A stretch of DNA of 64,000 nt, from NCBI RefSeq assembly GCF_947498005.1, contig NZ_CANMIW010000001.1, forward strand, positions 496,001 through 560,000, read 5' to 3'. The notes below the pieces were generated by a model. The model was not told the DNA's origin. It searched no databases and saw nothing but the letters and a program-made list of their open reading frames with translations. This document shows, piece by piece, positions 27,187 through 36,928 of the stretch (positions within the stretch are counted from its first letter, which is position 1; each line of letters begins with the position of its first letter). The DNA comes from an uncultured Winogradskyella sp. Its GTDB lineage: Bacteria; Bacteroidota; Bacteroidia; Flavobacteriales; Flavobacteriaceae. The position numbers and the translations under genes are program-made.

Positions 27187-27397
27187 AGAATTAAATCGAT
27201 TTAGTATATCAAATGTAAGGAAAATTTAAAGAATTAAAATTTGCTTTATTTTACTTTGATTATCAGTAATTAAGCGTTGTGTTGCTTGGCATTATTCATT
27301 TTATGTCTTACAAAAAAGACCACTAATTACCTCTTAAATTATTTTTTTGGCACGCGTTTTGAAACTATACATAATGTAACCCTAAAACCATTAGATT

Positions 27398-28342
27398 ATG
27401 AAAACTTTAAAATTACTATTAGGATTTGCATTAGTTGCAACACTTTTTACATCTTGTTATTTAGAAGACGTACATTATAATGATGAACCAGCAATTTCAT
27501 TAAATCAGTTATTAAATTCTTATGATTTATGGTATGTTGATATTAACCAAACACAAGGTTATGGAGAAACACCGTTTTTACAGATAGCTTTTACAGTATC
27601 ATTTCAAAATGGTGTAATGTATGCTAATAATAATTTAGTTGGTATAGGAAGTCAAGGGAACGGCTTTGGTGTACAGATAGGTACATATGATGCCTACGAT
27701 ATGATTTTAGATGTTAACCATATTATTGACGGTTATGATAGTTTTGATGTGTACCAAGTAGATTACAACACTATTGAATTGTATAATCCGTTTAACGATA
27801 CATCCTATTTCTTAGAAGGCTACCAACGTTCTAACTTTGATTACGATTTTGTGTTTTATGACAATATTCATTATTTCTTACAAGAATATGAAGCTTGGGA
27901 AAAAACATATACAAGCAATTATGGAGCCTTAAATGATTTTGATAATGAAAATTATTTACAATTTCTATCTGGTGGGAATGATGACACTTTTAGAAGTTCT
28001 CAAGATGCTAATATTAACAACATCAATAATATATATTGGGATTTCATTGGGAATTATAGTGTAGGAAATATGTCTGGCAATATGTACCAAAAAACATTAA
28101 CATTAGATTATGATTTCTTTGACAATGAATTCTTCCAACTTAACGTTATTAATGATAGTAAGATAGAGTTGTACCATTCAAATTCTGGTACAGTTTACGA
28201 GTTTAAAGGCCGAGGATATATTCAGTATTACAGAGATGCACCAACAGAAGGTAAATCAAATATACAGACAGACGAACTTAAAAAGCGTAAGCAAACAACA
28301 AATAGAGTAGAGAATACTAGAGAAAATACAAGAAGTATTTAG
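27398..28342 (+). CDS. Hypothetical surface lipoprotein, Asn/Tyr/Asp-rich
   Basis: This 314-residue protein has a lipoprotein signal (LFTSC at about 16-20). The mature part is rich in Asn, Asp, Tyr and Phe and begins with SLNQLLNSYDLWYVDINQT, with later IQYYRDAPTEGKSN and a charged tail. It is reminiscent of flavobacterial proteins annotated as nicotinic acid mononucleotide adenyltransferase, but I see no nucleotide-binding motif supporting that. Outer-surface location is likely; function unknown. A strong terminator follows. Confidence 0.7.
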   Translation: MKTLKLLLGFALVATLFTSCYLEDVHYNDEPAISLNQLLNSYDLWYVDINQTQGYGETPFLQIAFTVSFQNGVMYANNNLVGIGSQGNGFGVQIGTYDAYDMILDVNHIIDGYDSFDVYQVDYNTIELYNPFNDTSYFLEGYQRSNFDYDFVFYDNIHYFLQEYEAWEKTYTSNYGALNDFDNENYLQFLSGGNDDTFRSSQDANINNINNIYWDFIGNYSVGNMSGNMYQKTLTLDYDFFDNEFFQLNVINDSKIELYHSNSGTVYEFKGRGYIQYYRDAPTEGKSNIQTDELKKRKQTTNRVENTRENTRSI

Positions 28343-28391
28343 GAATATATAGATACAAAAGAAGCTAAATTTTGGTTGGTTATTTAGTTTC

Positions 28392-28438
28392 AAAACGCTC
28401 AGACAAAACACTTGTTTTTCTGAGCGTTTTCTTTTTAT
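28392..28438 (+). terminator. Strong terminator after the lipoprotein gene
   Basis: A perfect 12-bp stem (AAAACGCTCAGA 28392-28403 with TCTGAGCGTTTT 28419-28430) with a 15-base loop is followed by CTTTTTATT. It also lies downstream of the opposite-strand gene ending at 28468 and may serve both. Confidence 0.88.
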
Positions 28439-28451
28439 TAATTATACATGG

Positions 28452-28460
28452 TGTTAGCAA
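28452..28460 (+). repeat. Left 9-bp inverted repeat GTTAGCAAC
   Basis: GTTAGCAAC is the exact reverse complement of GTTGCTAAC at 29070-29078. The two copies lie just outside both ends of the minus-strand lipoprotein gene at 28468-29043. Confidence 0.6.
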
Positions 28461-28467
28461 CTGGATT

Positions 28468-29043
28468 TTATTCCATTTCATATTTCCAATGCAACTTGTA
28501 ATAAATTAGATAAGTAAGTATTAATCTTTGCGTCTCGCTCTCAAAATCTATTTTATCTACTAATTCGGTTAGTATTTTTCTATTCGGATAGGAATTTAGT
28601 TGAACTTTGTCCTTAGTTCTTAAAATGAAGTCATATTGTATTTGGTTCTTAAACGAACTCATAACACAATCATAAAATAACTCCTCAAAAAACAAAGGGG
28701 TCATTAAATTGTTCTCAATAAAGTAATTATCAAAATTAAACTCGAAGAACTCTTTCTTGAGAAATTCATTTTCGTCAATTCTTGAGATTAGTGATAAGTA
28801 ATCTTTTTTATTGATTCCAGAAAGAGACTTTCCGTTTTCTAAATAGTTTTCAAACTTTTTAATTGAATCGAACACATCAATTGATTTTGTAATTTCCGAT
28901 TCTGATGTATTTAAAGGATATAATATTCCCCTTTCAAACGTTTTGGTATTAATGCAATTTTGGTATTCCGATTCTGACTCGTATTTGTTGCTTTCACACG
29001 AGAGAAAGAATAGCGTAATAAATATTGATAGAATATATTTCAA
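28468..29043 (-). CDS. Hypothetical lipoprotein within an inverted-repeat-flanked segment
   Basis: This 191-residue protein has a short lipoprotein signal (LFFLSC, Cys16) and no recognisable domain. It is rich in Glu, Lys, Phe and Asn with a helical look. It lies between 9-bp inverted repeats GTTAGCAAC and GTTGCTAAC (see those entries), 8 bp after its stop and about 27 bp before its start. It looks like a single-gene accessory insertion between unrelated genes. Function unknown. Confidence 0.65.
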   Translation of the reverse strand: MKYILSIFITLFFLSCESNKYESESEYQNCINTKTFERGILYPLNTSESEITKSIDVFDSIKKFENYLENGKSLSGINKKDYLSLISRIDENEFLKKEFFEFNFDNYFIENNLMTPLFFEELFYDCVMSSFKNQIQYDFILRTKDKVQLNSYPNRKILTELVDKIDFESETQRLILTYLIYYKLHWKYEME

Positions 29044-29069
29044 TTTTTGTGCGTGAGTTTTTTTAGCTT

Positions 29070-29078
29070 GTTGCTAAC
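29070..29078 (+). repeat. Right 9-bp inverted repeat GTTGCTAAC
   Basis: This is the partner of 28452-28460. On the gene strand the boundaries read ACGTTAGCAAC upstream and GTTGCTAACACC downstream. That is loosely similar to the ends of integron cassettes but lacks a full attC fold. Confidence 0.6.
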
Positions 29079-29147
29079 GTTTAATATGAAATATAGTTCT
29101 TCTAAATTAAAATATGTAAATCTGAATTTAGAGTTGTAAAAAAGATT

Positions 29148-30449
29148 CTACAAACCTTCAATTAAAACTTTTAAGTCTTGGAAGTCAAATGGTTTGGCCA
29201 TAATGAGCTTGTCCGCACTTAATAGAAAGTACATAGGAGTGGCAGAAACACCATATGTTTTTACTGTTGGGTTTTCCCATTTACCTAAACCAATTTGATG
29301 TGTAAAATCTGGATAGTTTTTAATTTCTTTATCCCAATTGTTATCCTCATTTTCTAAACCAAATGCAACCACTTTAAGGTTAGATTTATTGGATACCATC
29401 TCTTTTACTTTAGGTAACTCGTCTAAACAATGTCCGCAAGCACTACTCCAAAAAACAAGTAAATAATATTCCGAACCTTTTAATTGCTGCAAACTAGTAT
29501 TTTGCCCATTAGAAGTGATATCAAAATTAGGCGCTACAGTACCAATAGATGTGTTTTTGAATGAGGTTACCATCTCTTCTAATACCTTGTTATTTGTTGA
29601 TTTTGCTAATTCAAGAAGATGATTGTCCGTGATATAATTAGCAACTTCATGATTTTCTCCGCTTACAAATTGGTGCCATAACATTTCAAGTAAGCTTGTT
29701 TTAATAATTAAATCATTATTAGGTATAGCTGCGGCAACATCATCAATATGAGATTTTAGTATGGCATTTGTTGGGTTTTCTACCATATTAAAAACATAGG
29801 CATTTACTCTATCTACTAAAAACGTTGAGCTCTGAAGTAAGTAATCACTAAAATTTACATGACTTAAATAATGTTGTTTTAAGTTATTAGAATACGTTGA
29901 GATATCTTCATATTCTTTAGGCATATATGGTCTATTAGCTATAATGAAACTGCTCACTAATTTATCTTTAGCTAAGTCTTCATAAGCCAGCTGCGTATCA
30001 TTTAAAGTTTTAAAGATAGCGTTAAACCCTTTTTCATCTTTAATACCTTTATTGTAATAGTTACTGATGGTATGGTTTATCATTTCCATACTTTTTAGGT
30101 AAGAAGCAAAAAGTTTATTCTCTTCAGATTCTGTGAAGTTGACACCACTTTCTTGATTAAAATCAAAGGCAACGGTTTCCTTTCCGTCGTAGATTACATC
30201 AAAATTATTCTCCTCTGGAGGAACTGCATAAACAATTTTATAAATACCCGCTTCTAAAGAGTCGCTTAGTTTTATTTCAAACTGACCATTTTTATCTAAT
30301 TGCCCTCTGTCTATATAATTGGCGCCTTCTGGTGTCGCTTTATATAAAAACGCATATGAATAATCTTCTGCAGGCGAGAATGTTCCTTTTACACTTTGTG
30401 CTATAGTTAGCATAGGTAAAATCAAAAATAGAAATAATGTGTTTTTCAT
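29148..30449 (-). CDS. TlpA-like thiol-disulfide oxidoreductase
   Basis: This 433-residue exported protein has a Sec signal (1-17, TIAQ), an N-terminal beta domain resembling DUF4369, a helical middle and a C-terminal thioredoxin fold (about 300-430). The redox motif is CGHC in WSSACGHCLDELP, with a cis-Pro in VSATPMYFLL. Such proteins act on periplasmic disulfides or cytochrome maturation. It is a single gene, 46 bp upstream of the EamA gene's end and separated from it in transcription. Confidence 0.85.
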   Translation of the reverse strand: MKNTLFLFLILPMLTIAQSVKGTFSPAEDYSYAFLYKATPEGANYIDRGQLDKNGQFEIKLSDSLEAGIYKIVYAVPPEENNFDVIYDGKETVAFDFNQESGVNFTESEENKLFASYLKSMEMINHTISNYYNKGIKDEKGFNAIFKTLNDTQLAYEDLAKDKLVSSFIIANRPYMPKEYEDISTYSNNLKQHYLSHVNFSDYLLQSSTFLVDRVNAYVFNMVENPTNAILKSHIDDVAAAIPNNDLIIKTSLLEMLWHQFVSGENHEVANYITDNHLLELAKSTNNKVLEEMVTSFKNTSIGTVAPNFDITSNGQNTSLQQLKGSEYYLLVFWSSACGHCLDELPKVKEMVSNKSNLKVVAFGLENEDNNWDKEIKNYPDFTHQIGLGKWENPTVKTYGVSATPMYFLLSADKLIMAKPFDFQDLKVLIEGL

Positions 30450-30494
30450 TATACGGTGTTTTTTATCTTGTAAACGACTTCAATAATTAAGCCA

Positions 30495-31358
30495 TTATTT
30501 AGCTTTAGATCTTATACTTTCAATAATAACTGTTGCTAGTATTAGCATGCCTCCAACAAATGTATGTAATGTTGGTACTTCATTCAAGAAAAAGAATGCA
30601 ATTATGATTCCAAATATAGGTTGTAAACTACCAATAATACTTGCTGTACTTGCCTTAAAATATTTTAAACTATTTACAAACATAGTGTGACCAATGACTG
30701 TAGTTACTATTGCTAATAATAAAACATAAGGATATTGTGTTGTTATATTAGAAGTGTCTATAAAAAATAAGACAGGAACAAGCAATGTTGCTATAATTAT
30801 CACTTGATAGAACATAAGCATAGTTCCGTTATAATTGGTAACGTGTTCTTTTAACATTAAAATTCGTAATGCATAACAAACAGCCGAAAGTAAACCAAAT
30901 AGAATGCCTTGTAAATAATTGTTTTCTATATCAAACTCTGGCGCTAGAATATAGATTCCTAGTAACACCATAATCCCTAATAAAATATGAATAGGATCTA
31001 ATTTTGTTTTTGAGAATAAAGGTTCTAATAAGGCTATTATTACCGGAAACGTAAATACTGAAATCATACCAATAGCAACATTAGATAATTTTAATGCATA
31101 GAAATAGGTTACCCAATGTGCGCCCATTAAAAAGGCGGCAATGAAAAAAGTAAGCCGATCTTTTTTAGAGTTGATTTTGAGCTTAATACCTTTAAACAAA
31201 CAAAGCGCAAACAAAAATATTGCGGCTAAAATGGAGCGCCAAAAAATTATTACAACCGTTGGCATATCTATAAACTTTCCTAATGGGCCAGAAGTACTTA
31301 TAAAGACGGTTGCAACGATTAATAATAATAGATTATTTAAATGGCTTTTTTCACTCAT
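30495..31358 (-). CDS. EamA/DMT family transporter
   Basis: This 287-residue inner-membrane protein has ten predicted membrane helices in two EamA repeats (about 10-140 and 145-283). The second repeat shows the usual SSIIGSLQPIFGIIIAFFFLNE motif. Substrates of these drug/metabolite transporters are usually amino acids, nucleotides or metabolites and cannot be set here. Its ATG overlaps the mfd stop by 4 bp, so it is translated from the same mRNA. Confidence 0.88.
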   Translation of the reverse strand: MSEKSHLNNLLLLIVATVFISTSGPLGKFIDMPTVVIIFWRSILAAIFLFALCLFKGIKLKINSKKDRLTFFIAAFLMGAHWVTYFYALKLSNVAIGMISVFTFPVIIALLEPLFSKTKLDPIHILLGIMVLLGIYILAPEFDIENNYLQGILFGLLSAVCYALRILMLKEHVTNYNGTMLMFYQVIIIATLLVPVLFFIDTSNITTQYPYVLLLAIVTTVIGHTMFVNSLKYFKASTASIIGSLQPIFGIIIAFFFLNEVPTLHTFVGGMLILATVIIESIRSKAK

Positions 31359-34300
31359 TGCATATCAGATAAAGCAGCCAATGCTTGTTTTGTTGACTTA
31401 ATGTTTTCAAAAGTGAGTAATAAACGCAAACCCTTTCTAGTTTGTTTTTCTTTCATTTTGCATTTACCTACATTCTGCTGTACAAATTGCAGTACTTTAG
31501 TAAAGGACGGACTTTGGTAAAATCCACTTTGCTGATCTTGAACAAAATAACCAATCATCTTTCCTTGTTTCATAATCAGTTTTTCAATACCCATTTTCGT
31601 TGCAATCCACTTTAATCGTACGCTATCTAATAAATCTGAAACTTGAATAGGTAATTCTCCAAAACGGTCAATAATATCTAATTCAAATTTATGGAGTTCT
31701 TCTTCTGTTTTTATGGCGTTTAGTTTGGTATATAGATTTAATCGCTCAGTGATATTATTGATGTAATCATCTGGGAAAAGTAATTCAAAATCAGTATCAA
31801 TAGTCATATCTTTTACATACTGCTTAGGCTTACCATCATCTTTATATAAATCTGAAAATTCGGTTTCTTTTAATTCTTCAATAGCTTCATTTAAGATTTT
31901 CTGATAAGTGTCAAAGCCGATATCATTAATAAATCCGCTTTGTTCACCACCTAATAAATCGCCTGCACCACGAATTTCTAAATCTTTCATGGCAATATTA
32001 AATCCGCTTCCTAATTCTGTAAATTGTTCTAAAGCAGATATACGTTTTCTGGCATCATTAGTCATTGCAGAATGTTCTGGTGTAATAAAATAACAGAATG
32101 CTTTTTTGTTACTACGCCCAACACGTCCGCGCATTTGATGCAAATCACTCAATCCAAAATTATTAGCATTATTAATAAAAATGGTGTTTGCATTTGGTAC
32201 ATCTAAACCACTTTCTATAATCGTTGTACTTACTAAAACATCAAATTCACCATTCATAAAAGCTAGCATAAGTTGCTCTAGCTTTTTACCATCCATTTGG
32301 CCATGACCAATGGCAATTTTAGCATCAGGTACTAAACGCTGAATCATACCAGCAACTTCCTTTATATTTTCAATTCTATTATGAATAAAAAATACCTGTC
32401 CGCCACGTTGTATTTCATAGCTTACAGCATCTCTTATAGTTTCCTCTCCAAAACGAATTACATGACTTTCAATAGGATATCGGTTTGGTGGTGCTGTGTT
32501 AATGACAGATAAATCTCGTGCAGCCATTAAACTGAATTGAAGCGTTCTTGGTATAGGAGTTGCTGTTAAAGTCAATACATCTACATTTTCCTTAATGGTC
32601 CTTAATTTCTCCTTTACTGCCACGCCAAATTTCTGCTCTTCGTCTACAATTAATAAACCTAAATCTTTAAATTTTACGTTTTTACTAGCGAGTTGATGTG
32701 TGCCAATAATAATATCTACACGCCCTTTTTCCAAGCTTTCTAAAGTTTCTCGTTTTTCTTTGGCAGTTCTAAAACGATTAACGTAATCTACAGTAACTGG
32801 GAAATCTTTTAGTCGTTCTTTAAACGTTCGTGAATGTTGATAAGCCAATATCGTTGTTGGTACTAAAACAGCAACTTGTTTACCATTATCTACAGCTTTA
32901 AATGCTGCTCTTATGGCAACTTCGGTTTTTCCAAAACCAACATCACCACAGATCAAACGATCCATTGGTCGTTCACTTTCCATATCAGCTTTTATATCTG
33001 CAGTAGATGTAATTTGATCTGGCGTGTCTTCATAAATAAATGAGGCTTCTAACTCCAATTGCATATGGCTATCTGGAGCGTACTGAAAACCTTTCTTTAA
33101 TTTACGTTTGGCATATAGTTTAATAAGGTTGAAGGCAATTTCCTTAACCTTAGATTTTGTTTTTTGCTTTAAGGTTTTCCAAGCTTTGCTTCCTAGTTTA
33201 TAAACCGTTGGTGGTTTTCCATCTTTACCATTAAACTTGGTGATTTTATGTAAAGAATGAATGCTGAGGTATAAAATATCGCGTTCGCCATAGACTAATT
33301 TTATGGCTTCTTGCTTTTTACCTTCAACATCAATTTTTTGTAATCCGCCAAATTTTCCAATCCCATGATCTATGTGTGTAACATAATCTCCAATTTCAAG
33401 ATTGGTTAATTCTTTTAAAGTAATAGCTTGCTTTTTGGCGTAGCCATTTTTAAGGTGGAATTTATGATAACGATCAAAAATTTGATGATCTGTATATACA
33501 GCAATATGGTGTTCTGTATCTATGAAACCTTGATACAATGAGAGTACAACGGTTTTGTAATGAACGTTTTGTTCTGCATCATCAAAAATATCATGAAAAC
33601 GTTTAGCTTGTTGCTCGCTTACACAGGCAATATAGTTGGTTATTCCGTTGTTGTGATTGTCATTTAAATCTTCAATTAGTAAATTAAATTGTTTATTAAA
33701 TGCTGGCTGAGGTTTGGTATAGAAAGCAATAAGTTGCTTTGCAAATACGGCTTCAGAACCAAACTCTACTAAACAGTATTCTAAAAATTGTCTTTTAAGT
33801 AATTCTGAATTACAAAATAACTCTTCTGGCGACGCATGTTTTATATCACCAGATAAGTTTTTAAAGGCATCTTCAGCTTTCCCATAAAAATTATCAATTC
33901 GAGAAAATGTAAGCGATGCATTTTTAGAGAAAATAACTGTTTTGTTAGAAATATATTTTAGAAAACTTTCGCGTTGCTCTGCGATCATTTTATTCGCCAC
34001 ATTAGGTATAATACTGACCTTTTTAATACGCTCGGTAGAAAGTTGTGTCTCTACGTCAAAAGTTCTTATGCTATCTACTTCGTCACCAAAGAATTCAATT
34101 CGGTAAGGTTCATCATGAGAAAATGAAAATACATCTACAATGCCACCTCTTACTGAGAAATCGCCTGGCTCTGTAACAAAGTCAACACGTCTAAACTTGT
34201 ATTCAAACAAAACTTCGTTGACAAAATCAATACTCAGTTCATTGCCAACCGAAATTTTTAATGTATTCTTTTCTAGCTCTTTTTTAGTAACTACTTTTTC

Positions 34301-34687
34301 AAAAAGCGCATCAGGATAGGTAACAATAATACACGGTTTTTTACGCGAATTAATTCGGTTTAAAACTTCGGCACGTAAAAGCACGTTGGCATTATTAGTT
34401 TCTTCTATTTGGTATGGCCTTCTGTAGCTTCCAGGATAAAACAATACATCTTTATCATTGATGAGTTGTTCTAAATCGTTGAGATAAAAAGCGGCTTCTT
34501 CTTTATCATCAAAAATTAATAAAAATGGTTTATCAGCTGTTTTAAAAGCTTCAGCAACTGTTATAGAAAACGACGAACCAACCAGACCTTTAATATGAGT
34601 TTTGGTTTCGCTATAGGCAATAGCAGTTTGCAGATTTTGCAGTTGCAAAGTCTGTGCGAATGTTTGGGTTATAGATACTTTACTCAA
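31355..34687 (-). CDS. mfd: Transcription-repair coupling factor
   Basis: This 1110-residue ATPase removes stalled RNA polymerase at DNA damage and recruits UvrA. It has the N-terminal UvrB-like part (1-350), the CarD-type RNA-polymerase-interaction domain (about 430-520, with GDYVTHIDHGIGKFGG), a helicase pair with Walker A GDVGFGKTE, DEEQKFG, TLTATPIPRTLQFS and the C-terminal TRCF domain. A TATATTTG element at 34714-34707 and a TTG 16 bases upstream give a likely promoter. Confidence 0.96.
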   Translation of the reverse strand: MSKVSITQTFAQTLQLQNLQTAIAYSETKTHIKGLVGSSFSITVAEAFKTADKPFLLIFDDKEEAAFYLNDLEQLINDKDVLFYPGSYRRPYQIEETNNANVLLRAEVLNRINSRKKPCIIVTYPDALFEKVVTKKELEKNTLKISVGNELSIDFVNEVLFEYKFRRVDFVTEPGDFSVRGGIVDVFSFSHDEPYRIEFFGDEVDSIRTFDVETQLSTERIKKVSIIPNVANKMIAEQRESFLKYISNKTVIFSKNASLTFSRIDNFYGKAEDAFKNLSGDIKHASPEELFCNSELLKRQFLEYCLVEFGSEAVFAKQLIAFYTKPQPAFNKQFNLLIEDLNDNHNNGITNYIACVSEQQAKRFHDIFDDAEQNVHYKTVVLSLYQGFIDTEHHIAVYTDHQIFDRYHKFHLKNGYAKKQAITLKELTNLEIGDYVTHIDHGIGKFGGLQKIDVEGKKQEAIKLVYGERDILYLSIHSLHKITKFNGKDGKPPTVYKLGSKAWKTLKQKTKSKVKEIAFNLIKLYAKRKLKKGFQYAPDSHMQLELEASFIYEDTPDQITSTADIKADMESERPMDRLICGDVGFGKTEVAIRAAFKAVDNGKQVAVLVPTTILAYQHSRTFKERLKDFPVTVDYVNRFRTAKEKRETLESLEKGRVDIIIGTHQLASKNVKFKDLGLLIVDEEQKFGVAVKEKLRTIKENVDVLTLTATPIPRTLQFSLMAARDLSVINTAPPNRYPIESHVIRFGEETIRDAVSYEIQRGGQVFFIHNRIENIKEVAGMIQRLVPDAKIAIGHGQMDGKKLEQLMLAFMNGEFDVLVSTTIIESGLDVPNANTIFINNANNFGLSDLHQMRGRVGRSNKKAFCYFITPEHSAMTNDARKRISALEQFTELGSGFNIAMKDLEIRGAGDLLGGEQSGFINDIGFDTYQKILNEAIEELKETEFSDLYKDDGKPKQYVKDMTIDTDFELLFPDDYINNITERLNLYTKLNAIKTEEELHKFELDIIDRFGELPIQVSDLLDSVRLKWIATKMGIEKLIMKQGKMIGYFVQDQQSGFYQSPSFTKVLQFVQQNVGKCKMKEKQTRKGLRLLLTFENIKSTKQALAALSDMQ

Positions 34688-34706
34688 GTTTCTTTATTTG
34701 AAGTTG

Positions 34707-34733
34707 CAAATATAAAATTTTTGAAGTCTTCAA
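34707..34733 (-). promoter_or_regulatory. mfd promoter (TTG-N16-TATATTTG)
   Basis: On the minus strand the -7 element is at 34714-34707 and a TTG is at 34733-34731. The gap of 16 is one short of the usual range. Transcription would start about 15-20 bases before the mfd ATG. Confidence 0.5.
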
Positions 34734-34802
34734 TACTGATAATTCTTTGAATAGAATTATATTTGTTCAGAATTAATAATTAGATAATAAATAAAACAAT
34801 AT

Positions 34803-35234
34803 ATGTCATTTTCAAATTTATTTGATAGCGGATTTAAAAAGCGAAATAAAAACCATTTTGCATCTATAGTTAAAGTTGCAATGAGTGATGGTGTTATTAC
34901 GGATACTGAAAAATTATTTTTAGATCGTTTAGCAACTCGTTTAGATATTACAGAACACGATTACAAAGATATTATTGAGAATTATAGCACACATCCACTG
35001 AATGCGCCACTGTCTTACGAAACGCGTTTAGAGCGTCTCTATGATTTAGCACGTATGGTTTGGGCAGATGATATACAAGGGCCAAATCAACATAGTTTAT
35101 TAGAAAAATTGTGTGTTGGGTTAGGTTTTCATGCTCAGAATGTAAAATACATTGCAGATAAAGCGTTGGCATTAGCACATGATGATGTAGATTCTGATAC
35201 GTTCATTGAGGAAATGAAAAATATGAATAGATAG
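34803..35234 (+). CDS. TerB-like family protein
   Basis: This 143-residue soluble helical protein belongs to the TerB/DjlA-N type, with VAMSDGVITDTEKLFLDRLA and an acidic second helix pair (MVWADDIQGPNQHSLLEKL). TerB-like domains bind metal through acidic clusters and are linked to stress. There is no evidence for tellurite resistance here; the name is only structural. It stands alone, divergent from mfd and followed by a terminator. Confidence 0.8.
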   Translation: MSFSNLFDSGFKKRNKNHFASIVKVAMSDGVITDTEKLFLDRLATRLDITEHDYKDIIENYSTHPLNAPLSYETRLERLYDLARMVWADDIQGPNQHSLLEKLCVGLGFHAQNVKYIADKALALAHDDVDSDTFIEEMKNMNR

Positions 35235-35257
35235 TTAGAACACTATTTAAAATAAAG

Positions 35258-35287
35258 AAAGCAACCTAAATCTAGGTTGCTTTTTTT
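35258..35287 (+). terminator. Bidirectional terminator between the TerB gene and fbp
   Basis: A perfect 11-bp stem (AAAGCAACCTA 35258-35268 with TAGGTTGCTTT 35273-35283) with a 4-base loop is followed by T on the plus strand and preceded by A on it. It can end both the TerB gene and the opposing fbp gene, whose stop is at 35307. Confidence 0.88.
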
Positions 35288-35306
35288 ATGGGTAATTATA
35301 AAGAAA

Positions 35307-36314
35307 CTAAGCATTATCTCTAATAAATTCCTCAGCTTTTTCAACCATATTTTTACTACCACAAATAAATGGTACACGCTCGTGTAATTCTGTAGGTTCT
35401 ATATCCATAATCCTTGTTAAGCCATCACTTGCTTTACCATTAGCTTGTTCTGCTATAAAAGCCATAGGGTTACACTCATAAAGTAAGCGTAATTTTCCTT
35501 TTGGATTTTTAGTGCTTTTAGGATACATGTAAATACCACCTTTAATCATGTTTCTATGAAAATCAGACACTAAACTACCAATATATCGACTTGTGTATGG
35601 TCTTTCGTTTCCATCTTCCTGACAGTATTTTATGTATTTTTTTATTCCAATAGGAAAATCTGAATAATTACCTTCGTTTACAGAATATATATTTCCGTCT
35701 TCTGGGAATTGCATGTTTGGATGCGATAGGTAATAAGATCCTATTGCCGGATTTAAAGTAAATCCATTTACACCATCGCCTGTTGTGTACACTAACATTG
35801 TAGATGTTCCATATACTACGTAACCTGCTGCAACTTGCGCACTTCCTTTTTGAAGAAAATCTTCTATAGAAACAGGTGTTCCTAAAGGTGTAACACGTCT
35901 ATATATTGAAAAGATCGTTCCAACAGAAACATTAACATCAATATTAGAAGAACCATCTAAAGGATCTATTAGTACCACATATTTGTTTTGGTGATTTTCA
36001 TCTTGGGAATTTATAGTGATAAAGTCATCTTCCTCTTCACTTGCAATACCACAAACAATATTCCTTTTGGTTAAAGTTTGAATGAATTTCTCATTAGCAT
36101 ATACATCAAGTTTTTGTTGATCTTCGCCTTGTATATTAGTATCACCAGCAGCACCAATAATGTCAACAAGACCTGCTTTGTTCACTTCATGATTTACCAC
36201 TTTCGCAGCTAAACGTATAGAGTTAATTAGTTTTGAAAGTTCTCCTGAAGAATATTTAAACGATGTTTGATTTTCAATTATGAATTCCCCTAAGGTTTGA
36301 TTTCTTTTAGACAT
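35307..36314 (-). CDS. fbp: Fructose-1,6-bisphosphatase class I
   Basis: This 335-residue gluconeogenic enzyme hydrolyses fructose-1,6-bisphosphate. The metal site motifs are seen: [18 protein letters not shown] (about 54-71), SEEEDD and [14 protein letters not shown] (about 115-128). The substrate site includes YVGSLV-like [13 protein letters not shown]. Gluconeogenesis is needed when growth is on alginate-derived uronates, which enter as pyruvate and triose-phosphate. It is transcribed alone. Confidence 0.95.
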   Translation of the reverse strand: MSKRNQTLGEFIIENQTSFKYSSGELSKLINSIRLAAKVVNHEVNKAGLVDIIGAAGDTNIQGEDQQKLDVYANEKFIQTLTKRNIVCGIASEEEDDFITINSQDENHQNKYVVLIDPLDGSSNIDVNVSVGTIFSIYRRVTPLGTPVSIEDFLQKGSAQVAAGYVVYGTSTMLVYTTGDGVNGFTLNPAIGSYYLSHPNMQFPEDGNIYSVNEGNYSDFPIGIKKYIKYCQEDGNERPYTSRYIGSLVSDFHRNMIKGGIYMYPKSTKNPKGKLRLLYECNPMAFIAEQANGKASDGLTRIMDIEPTELHERVPFICGSKNMVEKAEEFIRDNA

Positions 36315-36390
36315 GAAGTAATATATTGATTAGTAGCATACAAATATCGCATTTTTTAACAAACTATAACGTTTTCGTACTTTAAAATTA

Positions 36391-36421
36391 TTGTGATGTC
36401 TGCTAAGTTGAATTATATTTG
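36391..36421 (+). promoter_or_regulatory. Promoter TTG-N20-TATATTTG
   Basis: TTG at 36391-36393 and TATATTTG at 36414-36421, a spacing of 20. Transcription should begin near 36427, about 16 bases before the GNAT start at 36444. Confidence 0.72.
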
Positions 36422-36443
36422 AGTATTCTTTATAATTAACCAA

Positions 36444-36923
36444 ATGAATCAACCAAGATTAGCCCAAAAACAAGATATGCCAAGAGTTTTAGAGCTCATT
36501 CAAGAATTGGCAATCTTTGAAAAAGAATCTGATGCTGTAGAAGTAAGTATTTCCGATTTAGAAAATGATGGTTTTGGCGCTCAGCCAAAATTCATTTGTT
36601 TTGTAATGGAAGTAGACAATGTTATTGAAGGCATTGCACTAGTCTATTCAAGATACTCTACTTGGAAAGGAGAAGTGTTACATCTAGAAGATCTCATTGT
36701 AAGTGAAAAATGTAGAGGAAAAGGTTTAGGAACTCTACTGCTAGATACGGTTGTACAATACGCGAAACAGATACAAGTAAAACGCGTAAGTTGGGAGGTT
36801 TTAGATTGGAATGAAAATGCAATTAAGTTTTACGAAAGCAAAGGTGCAAACGTAATGAGAGATTGGAACGTAGTTCAATTAGATGAAAAAGGGATTGAAA
36901 ATTATCTATCTATTATTAATTAA
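36444..36923 (+). CDS. GNAT family N-acetyltransferase
   Basis: This 159-residue protein has the GNAT fold with acetyl-CoA-binding motif A EKCRGKGLGTLLL (about 93-105) and YESKGA at motif B. It resembles the spermidine/diamine N-acetyltransferase-like group (SSAT-like start RLAQKQDMPRVLELIQELA). The substrate is uncertain. It leads the aspartate kinase gene (29-bp gap with a TTCCCT hairpin). Confidence 0.87.
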   Translation: MNQPRLAQKQDMPRVLELIQELAIFEKESDAVEVSISDLENDGFGAQPKFICFVMEVDNVIEGIALVYSRYSTWKGEVLHLEDLIVSEKCRGKGLGTLLLDTVVQYAKQIQVKRVSWEVLDWNENAIKFYESKGANVMRDWNVVQLDEKGIENYLSIIN

Positions 36924-36928
36924 AAATG

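Noticed and set aside
27277..27480. 67-residue ORF overlapping the start of the Asn/Tyr-rich lipoprotein gene
   Set aside because: No recognisable features, and it overlaps a gene with a proper lipoprotein signal in another frame.
28452..29078. Full integron cassette with attC
   Set aside because: Only half-sites resembling attC ends are present; no attC hairpin or integrase in the window. Kept only as an inverted-repeat finding.
34803..35234. Tellurite-resistance operon
   Set aside because: Only a stand-alone TerB-like domain is present; no terZ/D/C partners nearby.
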